Source: Desulfofundulus luciae (lineage in GTDB: Bacteria; Bacillota; Desulfotomaculia; Desulfotomaculales; Desulfovirgulaceae). Taken from it: a DNA stretch of 64,000 bases. A model generated the notes under the pieces. The model searched no databases. It saw nothing but the letters and a program-made list of their open reading frames with translations, and was not told where the DNA came from. The stretch spans positions 44,279 to 108,278 of the forward strand of contig NZ_JAUSUX010000009.1 in assembly GCF_030813795.1 (NCBI RefSeq), written 5' to 3'. The translations under genes and the position numbers were made by a program. Below are positions 9,241 to 18,237 of the stretch, one piece after another (within the stretch, counting starts at the first letter, position 1; each line of letters starts with the position of its first letter).

Positions 9241-10407
9241 CTACCGGAAGGAAAATGCCCTGCCAATGCGTTCCACTGCCTCGACCAGCAGTTCCTCTTC
9301 CTGGACCAGGGCCATGCGCACATAGCCCTCCCCCATGGCTCCAAAGGCCAGTCCGGGAACGACCAGCACCCCAGCCCGCTCCAGCAAGTCCAGGGCAAAC
9401 TGCCGCGAGGAAGTATATCCCGCCGGCAGGGGAGCCCAAACAAACATGGAGGCGTTGGGTTTGGGCATATGCCAGCCATAACGGGCCAATCCTTCCACCA
9501 GCACATCCCGCCGGCGCTGGTAAATGCGGGCCGTCTCTTCCACGCAATCCTGGGGACCTTCTAAGGCCGCAATGCCCGCCTCCTGAACCGCCCGGAATAC
9601 ACCGTAGTCAATGTTGGACTTGATGCGGGCAAGGGCGGCCAGCACATCCCGGTTGCCCACGGCAAAGCCTATCCGGCAGCCTGCCATATTATAGGTCTTG
9701 GACAGGGAATAGAACTCAATACCCACTTCTTTGGCACCGGGAACTTCCAGAAAACTCATGGGTTTAAATCCATCGTAAGCCAGCTCGGCATAGGCCACGT
9801 CATGGCAAACCAGAATATCGTAATGGCGGGCAAAATCGACCACGTGTTCAAAAAATTCGCGGTTGGCCGAAACAGCCACCGGATTGTTGGGGTAGTTGAG
9901 CCACATTAACCTGGCCCTGCGGGCCACTTCCCCGGGGATGGCCGACAAATCGGGCAGAAAATTGTTTTCGGCCAGAAGGGGCATGGGGTAGATTTCCCCG
10001 CCGGCCAAGAGAATGCTGCAGGCATAAATGGGATAGCCTGGGTCGGGAACCAGGGCCACATCTCCCGGGTTAATATAAGCCAGGGCGATGTGAGCCAGGC
10101 CGTCCTGGGAACCCATTAAGACCAGCACTTCATGATCCGGGTCCAGTTCCACCCCAAAGCGCCGCCGGTACCAGCGGGCCAGCGCCTGGTGCAGGGCTGG
10201 CAGGCCTTCCAGGGGATAACGGTAATTAAGTGGGTTATCAATTGCCCGGTGCAGGGCGGCAATGATGTGGGGAGCCGGCGGGCGATCCGGGCTGCCCACA
10301 CCCAAATTTATCACCTTTAGCCCCCGGCCTTCCACCTGTTTCTTATACTGCTCCATCTCGTTAAAAATGGCCGACTCCAAACCTTTTATACGCTGTGCTA
10401 CTTCCAT
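9241..10407 (-). CDS. Class I/II aminotransferase, LL-diaminopimelate aminotransferase-like
   Basis: 388 aa PLP enzyme. It shows NLGVGSPDRPP near 34-44, the PLP loop GSQDGLAHIAL (99-109), PDPGYPIY (121-128), NYPNNPVA (171-178) and the Schiff-base lysine K237 in FYSLSKTYNMAGCRIGF. These blocks fit the LL-diaminopimelate/alanine-type aminotransferases, so lysine and diaminopimelate synthesis is plausible; NYPNNPVA in place of NYPNNPTGA is a small departure from the usual DapL motif. GGGGTGGGGAC precedes the ATG. Substrate specificity cannot be settled from sequence. Confidence 0.8.
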   Translation of the reverse strand: MEVAQRIKGLESAIFNEMEQYKKQVEGRGLKVINLGVGSPDRPPAPHIIAALHRAIDNPLNYRYPLEGLPALHQALARWYRRRFGVELDPDHEVLVLMGSQDGLAHIALAYINPGDVALVPDPGYPIYACSILLAGGEIYPMPLLAENNFLPDLSAIPGEVARRARLMWLNYPNNPVAVSANREFFEHVVDFARHYDILVCHDVAYAELAYDGFKPMSFLEVPGAKEVGIEFYSLSKTYNMAGCRIGFAVGNRDVLAALARIKSNIDYGVFRAVQEAGIAALEGPQDCVEETARIYQRRRDVLVEGLARYGWHMPKPNASMFVWAPLPAGYTSSRQFALDLLERAGVLVVPGLAFGAMGEGYVRMALVQEEELLVEAVERIGRAFSFR

Positions 10408-10432
10408 GTCCCCACCCCGTTTGACAACAAGT

Positions 10433-11263
10433 TTAAGCTTCCGGGCCTTGCCGGGCCAGTTCCTTTAATATAGATATCACTTCATCCGGCGCCGTGGACG
10501 CCCCCAGGCGGTTATATTCCCGGTGGTCCGAACCGTGGTAGTCGGAACCTCCGGTGGCCACCAGGCGGTAGCGCCGGCAGAGCCTCTCGTAATGCCACAC
10601 CATCTCTTCAGGATGGGACGGGTAATATACTTCAAGACCCTGTAACCCTTCGGCAACCAGCCGGGGGATGAGGTGATCGCAACGGGCCAGGCCGGGATGG
10701 GCCAGCACCGCCACCCCGCCCGCCCGGCGAAGCAGGTGCACCGCCTCCCGGGGAGTATATTTGTACCTGGGCACATAAGCTACCCGATCCTTGCCGATGT
10801 ATTTCTCAAAAGCTTCCGCTACCGTGGTCACGGCCCCCGCCTGAACCAGAGCCCGGGCCACATGGGGGCGCCCCACCGCTCCTCCCCCGGCCAGCTCCAG
10901 CACCTGTTCCACTTCCACCGGTATTCCCAGGGAGCGGAGCCGTTCCACCATCTTTGCCACCCGTTCCACCCGTGCCCGGCGAAAAAGGGCAAGCCGGGCC
11001 TGCAGTTCAGAATAATCCATATGGAAAAGATAGCCCAGGATATGTATTTCGTGGCCCTCTTCCTCTGTACTCAGCTCCACTCCAGGCAAAACCGGAAAAG
11101 AAAGCTTTGTACCCGCGTCCAGGGCGGGAAGAAGGCCATCAACGGTATCGTGATCGGTGATGGCCAGGGCAGAAAGACCTGCCCTGCAGGCCTTTTCCAC
11201 AACCTTTCCAGGATCGTCGGTGCCATCGGAAGCGGTGGTATGTACGTGCAGGTCACAGGGCAA
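10433..11263 (-). CDS. PHP-domain phosphoesterase (RNase AM / nucleoside bisphosphatase-like)
   Basis: 276 aa PHP protein. Metal ligands are visible in DLHVHTTASDG (His6, His8), AITDHDT (His38), GVELST, LAHPG and GGSDYHG. The arrangement is that of the COG0613 family, whose characterised members hydrolyse 3',5'-nucleoside bisphosphates or act as 5'-3' exonucleases on short RNA. The start is a TTG at 11263, immediately after the M19 peptidase stop, with GAGGTG 6 nt upstream, so the two are probably co-translated. Confidence 0.85.
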   Translation of the reverse strand: MPCDLHVHTTASDGTDDPGKVVEKACRAGLSALAITDHDTVDGLLPALDAGTKLSFPVLPGVELSTEEEGHEIHILGYLFHMDYSELQARLALFRRARVERVAKMVERLRSLGIPVEVEQVLELAGGGAVGRPHVARALVQAGAVTTVAEAFEKYIGKDRVAYVPRYKYTPREAVHLLRRAGGVAVLAHPGLARCDHLIPRLVAEGLQGLEVYYPSHPEEMVWHYERLCRRYRLVATGGSDYHGSDHREYNRLGASTAPDEVISILKELARQGPEA

Positions 11264-12268
11264 TTATTTCACCTCATTCGACACGATTGGCGGTTGTTCC
11301 TGCCCGGGTAAAACCTGATGCAGTACCCGCAAGAAGTTACCCCCCAGGATGGCAGAAATCTCTTCGGCCCGGTATCCCCGCTGCCACAGGGCACGGGTTA
11401 AGGAGGGCAGGTGGGAGACGTCTTCCAGTCCCGGGGTGACATTTTTAATACCGTCAAAGTCGGAACCTATTCCCACACAGCCCACCCCTCCCAGGGCGAC
11501 CATGTGATCCAGATGATCCAGCAATTTGTCCAGTGAAGGCTCCGAGGGATGGACGAATTCGGGACAAAAGCACAGCCCTATTACTCCACCGCGGGCGGCC
11601 AGGGCACGGATCTGGTCGTCGCTTAAGTTGCGGCGGTGATTGCAAACATGTCTGGTGTTGGCGTGGGAGGCAATCACGGGCCGGGTGGATACTTCTAGCA
11701 CATCCCAGAAACCGGCCTCGGATAAATGGGAGACATCCACCAGCATCCCCAGCCGGTTCATTTCCCGCACCACCTCCCGCCCGAAACGGGTTAAACCACC
11801 CCGGGTCTCCTCTTCGGCCACCCCGTCGGCCAGTTCGTTGCGCCCGTTCCAGGTCAGGGTCAGGCTTCTCACCCCCAGGCGGTAAAACATGCGCAGCACC
11901 TCGAGACAACCGCCCAGGGCCTCCCCACCCTCTATGGCCAGCAGGGCACCGATCTTGCCTGAAGCCCGGGCCGCCGCAATGTCGTCAAAACAGGTAACCA
12001 GCATTAATTCTTCCCGGTTGGCCTCCAGTTCACTATAAAACCTGTCGAGAAGCGCCATGGCCCTGGCCACGGCCCGCTCCCGGTGGGCCGGGGCAATAAA
12101 GGCAGCAAAAAACAGCACATCGACGCCTCCCCGGCGCAAGCGGCTTAAATCCACATGCCCGCCCTTTCCCTCCTCCGATAAATGACGGTTTTGAATCTCC
12201 ATAGCCGTGAGCACATCACAATGGGCATCTACCACCAGGCTGTGGTAATGCAGGGATAACCAGTCCAC
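11264..12268 (-). CDS. Membrane dipeptidase (peptidase family M19)
   Basis: 334 aa if started at the GTG at 12268, which has GGGAG about 10 nt upstream. Zinc ligands appear in DAHCDVL near residues 14-20, in LAIEGGEALGG, in VDVSHLSEAGFWDVL and in IASHANTRHVCNHRRN, the usual renal-dipeptidase-like order. These enzymes cleave dipeptides, including D-amino-acid-containing ones. The open frame continues upstream to 12343, but that extension passes through the spoVS terminator hairpin, which argues for the later start. Confidence 0.85.
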   Translation of the reverse strand: MDWLSLHYHSLVVDAHCDVLTAMEIQNRHLSEEGKGGHVDLSRLRRGGVDVLFFAAFIAPAHRERAVARAMALLDRFYSELEANREELMLVTCFDDIAAARASGKIGALLAIEGGEALGGCLEVLRMFYRLGVRSLTLTWNGRNELADGVAEEETRGGLTRFGREVVREMNRLGMLVDVSHLSEAGFWDVLEVSTRPVIASHANTRHVCNHRRNLSDDQIRALAARGGVIGLCFCPEFVHPSEPSLDKLLDHLDHMVALGGVGCVGIGSDFDGIKNVTPGLEDVSHLPSLTRALWQRGYRAEEISAILGGNFLRVLHQVLPGQEQPPIVSNEVK

Positions 12269-12294
12269 CCGTCCATTCACTCCCAAGAGCAAAC

Positions 12295-12332
12295 TAAAAA
12301 ACCTGTTTATTCGTCGAACGGAATAAACAGGC
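12295..12332 (-). terminator. Intrinsic terminator after spoVS
   Basis: Perfect 11-bp stem: CCTGTTTATTC pairs with GAATAAACAGG around an 8-nt loop, followed by TTTTTTAG on the minus strand. It lies 30 nt after the spoVS stop and ends that transcript before the M19 peptidase gene. Confidence 0.85.
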
Positions 12333-12361
12333 CGCCTGCACAAAATTTACTATTTCAGCTT

Positions 12362-12621
12362 TTATCTGGGCTCTACTATTAATTTGATGGCCGTTCTTTC
12401 TTCTCCGTCAATAATAATATCGGTGAAGGCAGGTATGCAGATCAGGTCCATTCCATGGGGCGCTACGAATCCTCGGGCAATGGCTACCGCTTTTACGGCC
12501 TGGTTAAGGGCACCGGCACCGATGGCCTGTATTTCCGCACAGCCACGCTCACGGAGAACCCGACCAGGGCTCCAGCGACAGAATTTGGGTTGGACTTTGC
12601 TGAAACTTTTAATACTTCCAT
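12362..12621 (-). CDS. spoVS: Stage V sporulation protein S, with an apparent frameshift
   Basis: SpoVS is a small conserved protein of endospore formation. From the ATG at 12621, 12 nt behind AAGGAGG, the first 20 codons read MEVLKVSAKSNPNSVAGAL, exactly the expected SpoVS start. The rest (RERGCAEIQAIGAGALNQAV and onward to IKLIVEPR) is equally canonical but lies in another frame. The break is at a CCC run at 12559-12561, where one more base would restore an 86 aa protein of normal length. Either this is a real one-base deletion or a homopolymer sequencing error. A sigma-H-like promoter lies upstream and a strong terminator downstream, so the locus is otherwise intact. Confidence 0.85.
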
Positions 12622-12685
12622 GCACCAAAGACCTCCTTCTTCTGTGAAATATTTTTCCGGTACCTGCTGTATTTCGTAAAATATA

Positions 12686-12713
12686 TATTCGCTAAGGTCA
12701 AAAAAATTCCTTT
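12686..12713 (-). promoter_or_regulatory. Sigma-H-type promoter of spoVS
   Basis: On the minus strand AAAGGAATT and AGCGAATA, separated by 11 nt, match the sigma-H consensus (RnAGGAwWW, then RnnGAAwW) at every specified base. It lies about 65 nt upstream of the spoVS ATG. spoVS of Bacillus subtilis is known to be sigma-H dependent, which supports the reading. Confidence 0.65.
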
Positions 12714-12754
12714 TTTATGACGCACCCTTTCGGAATCTTTTTTCTAACTTCTGA

Positions 12755-13534
12755 TTATTCGAAATTTTGTATCCTCCTGACTTCCCGCGCCTCACCGGTT
12801 TCATCGTCAATATCGATGACCACCGCATTGAACTGGTAGGGCCCGGAGGCTACCTCAAAACGGCGGGGCAACTGGGTGAGAAACTTGCCCAGCACCAGCT
12901 CCTTTTTAACGCCAATCACCGAATCCCGGGGACCGGTCATGCCTACATCGGTAATGTAAGCCGTGCCACCGGGTAGAATGCGTTCATCGGCCGTCTGGAC
13001 GTGGGTATGGGTACCGCAAACTGCCGATACCCGTCCGGCCAGATACCAGCCCATAGCCATTTTTTCCGAGGTGGCTTCGGCATGAAAATCCACCAGGATA
13101 ACCCTAGTTACCCCCCCCAACTGGGCGAGCAACTGGTCTGCCTTGCGGAAAGGACAATCAAGTTCGGGCATAAAAACGCGTCCGGCCAGGTTTAAAACGG
13201 CCACCCTTCTATTGCGTCCGGTCTCATATACGTAAAAACCCGCCCCCGGTACCCCGGGAGGATAATTGGCCGGGCGCAAGATCCTTCTTTCCTGTTCGAT
13301 AAGGTCAAAGATTTCCTTGTGATCCCAAACGTGGTTGCCCATGGTGATGACATCAACGCCGCTGGCCAGAAGTTCCCTGGCCACTTCCCGGGTTATGCCG
13401 TTGCCTCCGGCGGCATTTTCACCGTTGGCCACAACAAAATCGATGTCCAGCTCACGCTGTAACCCGGGCAGGTTTTCTTTTAAAGCCCGCCTGCCGGGGC
13501 GGCCTACAATATCGCCGATGAAAAGCAAACGCAC
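12755..13534 (-). CDS. YmdB-family metallophosphoesterase
   Basis: 259 aa calcineurin-like phosphoesterase. [15 protein letters not shown] (4-18), [39 protein letters not shown] and [12 protein letters not shown] supply the dimetal ligands in the order found in B. subtilis YmdB, which hydrolyses 2',3'-cyclic nucleotides and influences mRNA decay and biofilm formation. The location beside rny, with one unknown gene between, matches the usual rny-ymdB-spoVS order. It starts with GTG at 13534 behind GGGGGAAAACC. Confidence 0.9.
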   Translation of the reverse strand: MRLLFIGDIVGRPGRRALKENLPGLQRELDIDFVVANGENAAGGNGITREVARELLASGVDVITMGNHVWDHKEIFDLIEQERRILRPANYPPGVPGAGFYVYETGRNRRVAVLNLAGRVFMPELDCPFRKADQLLAQLGGVTRVILVDFHAEATSEKMAMGWYLAGRVSAVCGTHTHVQTADERILPGGTAYITDVGMTGPRDSVIGVKKELVLGKFLTQLPRRFEVASGPYQFNAVVIDIDDETGEAREVRRIQNFE

Positions 13535-13552
13535 TGGAGGTTTTCCCCCTGG

Positions 13553-14071
13553 TCACTTGTTAAAAACCAGTACACGACCATCCTCACGAAAGGCAAAAAG
13601 ATGCTTCTCTTCAGCAGTGACGCGCATGCTGTCAAGCATATGTTCAATAATTTCTTCCTGGATCAGTAGATCCTCTTCAAAGAGGGAATCATTGGCTTCG
13701 GTAACCAGGTTATCGTCTAAAAGCTGGCGCAAAAGCTGCACGATAAGGGCTATTTCTTCCTGAACCAGGGTTTCCACATCGCGCTGAACCTCAATTATGG
13801 TCAGGTGGCCGCAAATTTGATGGTCGATGAGGCTGACCCGGATCTGTTTGCCTTCCAGCATGCTGAAAACCTCTATACTATCAAGCAGCTTTTCTTTTAC
13901 TGCTGCTATTTCCCGGCGATTAAGGACCCGGGAAGCAATGAAGGTAAACTTCAAAACCTGCCTGCCGGGATCAAAATTAATGGTGGCCACCTCGGGATAA
14001 CGCACCAGAATGGAAATTAACAGTCCCACACTATCCGTAACGTCTTCCCTGCCCGTAACCAAAAAAGTCAC
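13553..14071 (-). CDS. Conserved-context protein of unknown function between rny and ymdB
   Basis: About 172 aa, acidic, with no membrane segment and no motif I recognise. Residues 1-65 alternate strands and helices (FLVTGREDVTDSVGLLISIL, INFDPGRQVLKFTFIA), while residues 90-155 are helical and glutamate-rich (VETLVQEEIALIVQLLRQLL), ending in FAFREDGRVLVFNK. The first codon may be the GTG at 14071 or a TTG at 14062, which has better spacing from AAGGAAGG. Its place between rny and ymdB suggests co-expression with RNA-decay genes; function is unknown. Confidence 0.7.
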   Translation of the reverse strand: MTFLVTGREDVTDSVGLLISILVRYPEVATINFDPGRQVLKFTFIASRVLNRREIAAVKEKLLDSIEVFSMLEGKQIRVSLIDHQICGHLTIIEVQRDVETLVQEEIALIVQLLRQLLDDNLVTEANDSLFEEDLLIQEEIIEHMLDSMRVTAEEKHLFAFREDGRVLVFNK

Positions 14072-14177
14072 CTTCCTTTTGTCCTCATACCAGCAATACG
14101 TTTAAAATTCGGTTTTATCGTCCGAGTTCCTGCCTCTTCCCGGAGGCAGCCCAAAAAAAATTTATTCCATGAAAGGG

Positions 14178-14201
14178 AAATGACCCCTGTACGGGGTCAC
14201 T
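14178..14201 (-). terminator. Hairpin at the 3' end of rny, possible terminator
   Basis: TGACCCC and GGGGTCA form a 7-bp stem that includes the rny stop codon, followed by TTTCCCTTTC on the minus strand. The uridine tract is interrupted, so termination may be partial. Confidence 0.4.
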
Positions 14202-15735
14202 TTGCGTAATCCACCACCCGGGTTTCCCGTATAATGGTCACATTAATCTGGCCCGGGTAATCCAGTTCTTTTTCGATTTTCTTGGCAATTTCCCGGCTCA
14301 GGCGAACGGCTCCCAGGTCATCAATCTTATCTGGCTTAACCATAATCCTGATCTCCCGCCCTGCCTGGATGGCATAGCATTTTTCCACACCCTCAAAGGA
14401 GCCGGCGATCTCTTCCAGCTTCTGCAGCCTCTTGATATAAGCTTCCAGGGTTTCCCGCCGGGCCCCCGGCCGGGCCGCCGATATGGCATCGGCCGCCTGT
14501 ACCAGCACCGCAGTAATGGTCTGGGCTTCCTGATCCCCATGGTGGGCGGCAATGGCGTTGATCACCTCGGGATGCTCGCGGTACTTTTTGGCCAGCTCCA
14601 CGCCAATGGATACGTGGGGACCCTCTACCTCGTGGTCCACCGCCTTGCCAATGTCGTGCAACAAACCGGCCCGTTTGGCTGTTTGCACATCCACACCCAG
14701 TTCAGCGGCCATCAATCCGGCCAGGTGGGCCACTTCGATGGAATGTTTGAGGACGTTCTGCCCGTAGCTGGTACGGAATTTTAACCGGCCCAGGAGAGTA
14801 ACCAGCTCGGGATGCAAACCGTGCACCCCGGTTTCGAAGGTGGCCTGTTCCCCGGCCTCGCGAATTTGGGCTTCCACTTCCTTGCGGGCCTTCTCCACCA
14901 TTTCTTCAATCCGGGCGGGGTGAATGCGCCCGTCAACGATGAGCTTTTCCAGGGCAATCCGGGCAATTTCCCGCCGGATGGGGTCAAACCCGGATAGAAT
15001 AACCGCTTCCGGAGTGTCGTCGATAATTAAATCGATCCCGGTTAGAGTTTCAAAAGCGCGAATGTTGCGCCCTTCCCGGCCAATGATGCGCCCCTTCATC
15101 TCATCGCTGGGCAGGGGAATAACCGCCACCGTAGTTTCGGTGACGTGATCCGCGGCACACCGCTGAATGGCCAGGGAAATAATCTCCCGGGCGCGCCTTT
15201 CCGCCTCCTCCCGGGCCTTGTTTTCCACATCCTTGATCATCAGGGCCGCTTCGTGTTGCACTTCCTTTTCAATGTCGGCAAGTAGCTGCTGGCGCGCTTC
15301 CTCTGAAGTCAGCCCCGAGATCCGTTCAAGTTCGCTAACCTGTTGTTGATAAATCTCGCTTAAACGCGCTTTTAGACTTTCAATCTCTGCCTCCTTGCGG
15401 TTAAGGGCTTCTTCTTTGCGTTCAATGGACTCGATTTTGCGATCGAGGGTTTCCTCCTTTTGCAACAGCCGCCGTTCCAGGCGTTGCAGCTCGGACCGGC
15501 GCTCCTTGTTCTCCCTCTCCATTTCATTACGTAACCGCAAGACTTCTTCCTTAGCCTCAAGGATGGCTTCCCGTTTTTTCGCTTCTGCAGCCTTTTCTGC
15601 CTCTTCTATTATCTTCCTGGCTTCAGTTTCGGCCGAAGCAATCTTGGCCTCTACCAGGTACTTGCGAACCAGATACCCAATGGCAAAAGCAACCACTGCG
15701 GCGATCACTGTTACGGCTACGGTAATGGCTTGCAA
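14197..15735 (-). CDS. rny: Ribonuclease Y
   Basis: 512 aa membrane-anchored endoribonuclease that initiates mRNA decay. A single N-terminal membrane helix (about residues 5-24) is followed by a long charged coiled coil (30-195), a KH domain with [12 protein letters not shown] at 215-226, and an HD domain with [10 protein letters not shown] (331-340) and the metal-binding LLHDIGK (His360, Asp361). The length is normal. The start is a TTG at 15735 with a perfect AAGGAGGTGA upstream. It sits between recA and ymdB, as in many Firmicutes. Confidence 0.96.
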   Translation of the reverse strand: MQAITVAVTVIAAVVAFAIGYLVRKYLVEAKIASAETEARKIIEEAEKAAEAKKREAILEAKEEVLRLRNEMERENKERRSELQRLERRLLQKEETLDRKIESIERKEEALNRKEAEIESLKARLSEIYQQQVSELERISGLTSEEARQQLLADIEKEVQHEAALMIKDVENKAREEAERRAREIISLAIQRCAADHVTETTVAVIPLPSDEMKGRIIGREGRNIRAFETLTGIDLIIDDTPEAVILSGFDPIRREIARIALEKLIVDGRIHPARIEEMVEKARKEVEAQIREAGEQATFETGVHGLHPELVTLLGRLKFRTSYGQNVLKHSIEVAHLAGLMAAELGVDVQTAKRAGLLHDIGKAVDHEVEGPHVSIGVELAKKYREHPEVINAIAAHHGDQEAQTITAVLVQAADAISAARPGARRETLEAYIKRLQKLEEIAGSFEGVEKCYAIQAGREIRIMVKPDKIDDLGAVRLSREIAKKIEKELDYPGQINVTIIRETRVVDYAK

Positions 15736-15820
15736 ATTATCTCACCTCCTTAACGCATGCTCCCTGCAGGCATCCCAAGCTTTTTAGCCCGCCGGGCCTG
15801 CCGGGATGTCACAGGTATAC

Positions 15821-15846
15821 AAAAAAAAGACCGAGTCAAGCTCGGT
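15821..15846 (-). terminator. Intrinsic terminator upstream of rny
   Basis: ACCGAG and CTCGGT form a stem with loop CTTGA, followed by CTTTTTTTTG on the minus strand. It lies about 85 nt before the rny start, so it ends transcripts coming from recA or acts as a leader terminator for rny. Confidence 0.75.
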
Positions 15847-15885
15847 AGAAAAAGAATCGGTACTACTTTTGTTTCGGCCACGGGC

Positions 15886-15925
15886 AGAAAAACCCCTCTA
15901 ACCCCTTTTTTAGAGGTTATTCTTG
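15886..15925 (-). terminator. Intrinsic terminator downstream of recA
   Basis: On the minus strand CCTCTAA and TTAGAGG pair around an A/G-rich loop and are followed by GGTTTTTC. It is the first hairpin after the recA stop and is probably the recA terminator. Confidence 0.6.
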
Positions 15926-16101
15926 AGGTTATGTCCTTCCCTTTGGGAAGGTTGTATCTATTTCAAACCCGCACCAGTAGTAACCAATTCTACTTTCTCC
16001 CAACGATAATTCTATATATTTTATTAGAGAATGTCAAGGTTCATCCCTCACTGGCAACGGGCAATATAACTGGTTGCTGTTAACATCACTGCGGTTCAAA
16101 A

Positions 16102-17133
16102 TTACTCCTCTGTGGTTTGATCCCCTGCTGAAGGCATCTTAATGCCGCCCACCTGTAGTTGCTGGCGGATTTTTTGCTCAATTTCCCGGGCTACCTCGGG
16201 GTGATCCCGCAAGTATTCCTTCACATTCTCCCGGCCCTGTCCCAGCCGTTCCTCTCCGTAAGAATACCAGGTACCGCTTTTGGTGACGATCTTCATCTCT
16301 GTGGCCAGATCCAAAAGCGTCCCCTCCCTGGAAATCCCCGTACCATACATGATATCAAAATCTGCCTGCTTAAAGGGCGGAGCCAGCTTGTTTTTAACTA
16401 CCTTCACCCGGGTCCGGCAGCCAATGATGTCCGAACCCTGCTTTAGTGCTTCCAGCTTGCGCACCTCCAGGCGTACGGAAGCGTAAAACTTTAGCGCCCT
16501 GCCGCCGGGTGTGGTCTCCGGGTTGCCAAACATTACGCCCACCTTTTCCCGCAACTGGTTGATAAAAATGGCCGTGGTGCGGGATTTACTGATGGCACCG
16601 GTTAGTTTGCGCAGGGCCTGGGACATCAGGCGGGCCTGCAGGCCGACCTGGAGCTCGCCCATTTCCCCTTCAATTTCCGCCTTTGGCACCAGGGCCGCCA
16701 CCGAGTCGATGACCACCACGTCTATAGCACCGCTCCGTACCAGCGCTTCACAGATCTCCAGGGCCTGCTCGCCGGTATCGGGCTGGGACACCAGCAGATT
16801 TTCAATATCCACCCCCAGGTTTTTGGCGTAGACCGGATCCAGGGCATGTTCCGCATCAATAAAAGCTGCTATGCCGCCGGCTTTTTGGGCTTCGGCGATG
16901 ATGTGCAGGGCCACGGTGGTCTTGCCTGAAGACTCCGGGCCAAAGATTTCCACCACCCGGCCCCGGGGCACTCCGCCAACCCCCAGGGCAATGTCCAGGG
17001 ACAGGGCCCCGGTGGGAATCACCTCCACGTTGAGCCTGGCAGTCTCGCCCAGTCTCATGATGGCCCCTTTACCGAAATTCTGCTCAATTTTACTTAAGGT
17101 CGCTTCCAGTACCTTTAATCTCTCATTGGACAT
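16102..17133 (-). CDS. recA: Recombinase RecA
   Basis: 343 aa when started at the ATG at 17133, behind AAGGTGGTG. The Walker A GPESSGKT is at 65-72, followed by the [10 protein letters not shown] segment, VVIDSVAAL (Walker B), the L2 region [21 protein letters not shown], and the C-terminal [14 protein letters not shown] tail. RecA forms filaments on single-stranded DNA for recombination and SOS induction. An in-frame extension up to 17202 has no homology-like content. azlC is divergent, 116 bp away. Confidence 0.98.
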   Translation of the reverse strand: MSNERLKVLEATLSKIEQNFGKGAIMRLGETARLNVEVIPTGALSLDIALGVGGVPRGRVVEIFGPESSGKTTVALHIIAEAQKAGGIAAFIDAEHALDPVYAKNLGVDIENLLVSQPDTGEQALEICEALVRSGAIDVVVIDSVAALVPKAEIEGEMGELQVGLQARLMSQALRKLTGAISKSRTTAIFINQLREKVGVMFGNPETTPGGRALKFYASVRLEVRKLEALKQGSDIIGCRTRVKVVKNKLAPPFKQADFDIMYGTGISREGTLLDLATEMKIVTKSGTWYSYGEERLGQGRENVKEYLRDHPEVAREIEQKIRQQLQVGGIKMPSAGDQTTEE

Positions 17134-17248
17134 TCTCAACACCACCTTAAAAAAGTAAGTACCCACCGGGTTCGGCCAAAAAGGCCTGGCCAAAACTAAC
17201 ACGATGGATTATGATTATGATCGTGCGGAAAGGAGAGTACAGGTAAAA

Positions 17249-17962
17249 ATGAACAAAAGATATTTCCTGCTGGGGGTCAAGGACGCCCTGCCTGTTGTGC
17301 TGGGCTACCTCCCCCTGGGCATGGCCTTCGGGGTGCTGGCCCGCTCCGGCCACCTTTCCATTGGCCAGGTGCTGGCCATGTCTTTAATAATCTATTCCGG
17401 CTCGGCCCAGTTTATTGCCGTGGGCATGCTGGGAACCGGGGCAGCCCCGGCCAGCATTATGGCCACAGTTATGCTGGTCAATTCCCGCTTGATACTTTTA
17501 AGTGCCTCCCTGGCATCCCATCTTTCCCGTGTGACCGCTCCCGTGCTCTCTTTCCTGGCTCACGGGATCACCGATGAAACCTACGCCGTGGCTGTGGGCC
17601 GGATGGGTGAAAAACCCGCTAACCGGTGGTACCTCACCGGGTTGTTCGTCACCGCCCACATGGCCTGGTTAGGAGGCAGTGCGGCGGGAGGAATACTGGG
17701 CAGGTTGCTGGGGGATACTGCCCGCTGGGGGTTTAACTTTGCCCTCACGGCCATGTTTGTCTGCCTGTTAATCTTGCAGTTGAAAAACAATGTCACCATC
17801 ATGGTAGCCTGCCTGGCCGGGCTGGTTTCGGTCGTGGTGGCCTCCATGATCGGCGGCGGATGGAATATCATTGTGGCCACTATCCTGGCCGCTACGGTGG
17901 GGGTGTTGATGGAAAAATGGGAAAAACCGTCTGGGCAATCATCCTCGGTATCGCCGCGTTAA
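17249..17962 (+). CDS. azlC: AzlC family branched-chain amino acid exporter subunit
   Basis: 237 aa integral membrane protein starting at the ATG at 17249 with GGAAAGGAG upstream. LGVKDALPVVLGYLPLGMAFGVLARS, IYSGSAQFIAVGML and MLVNSRLILLSASLA are the typical AzlC blocks; about five to six hydrophobic segments follow. With AzlD it forms an exporter of branched-chain amino acids or analogues. It is divergent from recA and overlaps azlD by 46 nt. The pair interrupts the usual cinA-recA order and runs against the direction of its neighbours. Confidence 0.9.
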   Translation: MNKRYFLLGVKDALPVVLGYLPLGMAFGVLARSGHLSIGQVLAMSLIIYSGSAQFIAVGMLGTGAAPASIMATVMLVNSRLILLSASLASHLSRVTAPVLSFLAHGITDETYAVAVGRMGEKPANRWYLTGLFVTAHMAWLGGSAAGGILGRLLGDTARWGFNFALTAMFVCLLILQLKNNVTIMVACLAGLVSVVVASMIGGGWNIIVATILAATVGVLMEKWEKPSGQSSSVSPR

Positions 17963-18237
17963 ATTACCTGTTCCGGGTGACCCCGCTTTTACTTTTAAGC
18001 CGGATCCGGATCCCTCCGCTCTGGGCCAGGTGGCTGGGTTACGTACCGGCAGCCGTGCTGGCGGCCCTGGTTGCCCCGGAAATTTTTCTGGCCGGGGGGA
18101 AGCCGGCACTAACGCTCGAGAACAAGAACCTCCTGGCCGCCATTCCTACTTTTCTGGTGGCCGTCAAAACCAGGAGCTTACTTTTCACCCTGCTGGTGGG
18201 CGTGACCTCCATGATCCTTTTAAATGCCCTGGGCTAG
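17917..18237 (+). CDS. azlD: AzlD family branched-chain amino acid exporter subunit
   Basis: 106 aa membrane protein with four hydrophobic segments (AIILGIAALNYLFRVTPLLLL, WLGYVPAAVLAALVAPEIFL, LLAAIPTFLVAVKTRSLLF, LLVGVTSMILLNAL), typical of AzlD. The ATG at 17917 follows GGGGGTG and lies inside the end of azlC, so translation is coupled. Its stop overlaps the convergent cinA stop by 4 nt. Confidence 0.88.
   Translation: MGKTVWAIILGIAALNYLFRVTPLLLLSRIRIPPLWARWLGYVPAAVLAALVAPEIFLAGGKPALTLENKNLLAAIPTFLVAVKTRSLLFTLLVGVTSMILLNALG

Larger units (their letters stand above)
15736..16101. other. Intergenic region between recA and rny
   Basis: 366 bp without a credible gene. It carries two terminator-type hairpins reading on the minus strand (15821-15846 and 15897-15924) and the start region of rny. 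A plus-strand open frame across it has no ribosome site and no protein-like features. No recX gene is present between recA and rny. Confidence 0.6.

Noticed and set aside
15757..16083. Plus-strand frame between rny and recA
   Set aside because: No ribosome site; overlaps two terminators of the opposite strand.
17134..17202. Possible LexA box (CGAAC...GGGTAC) in front of recA
   Set aside because: Only one half-site matches the Firmicutes consensus CGAACnnnnGTTCG.
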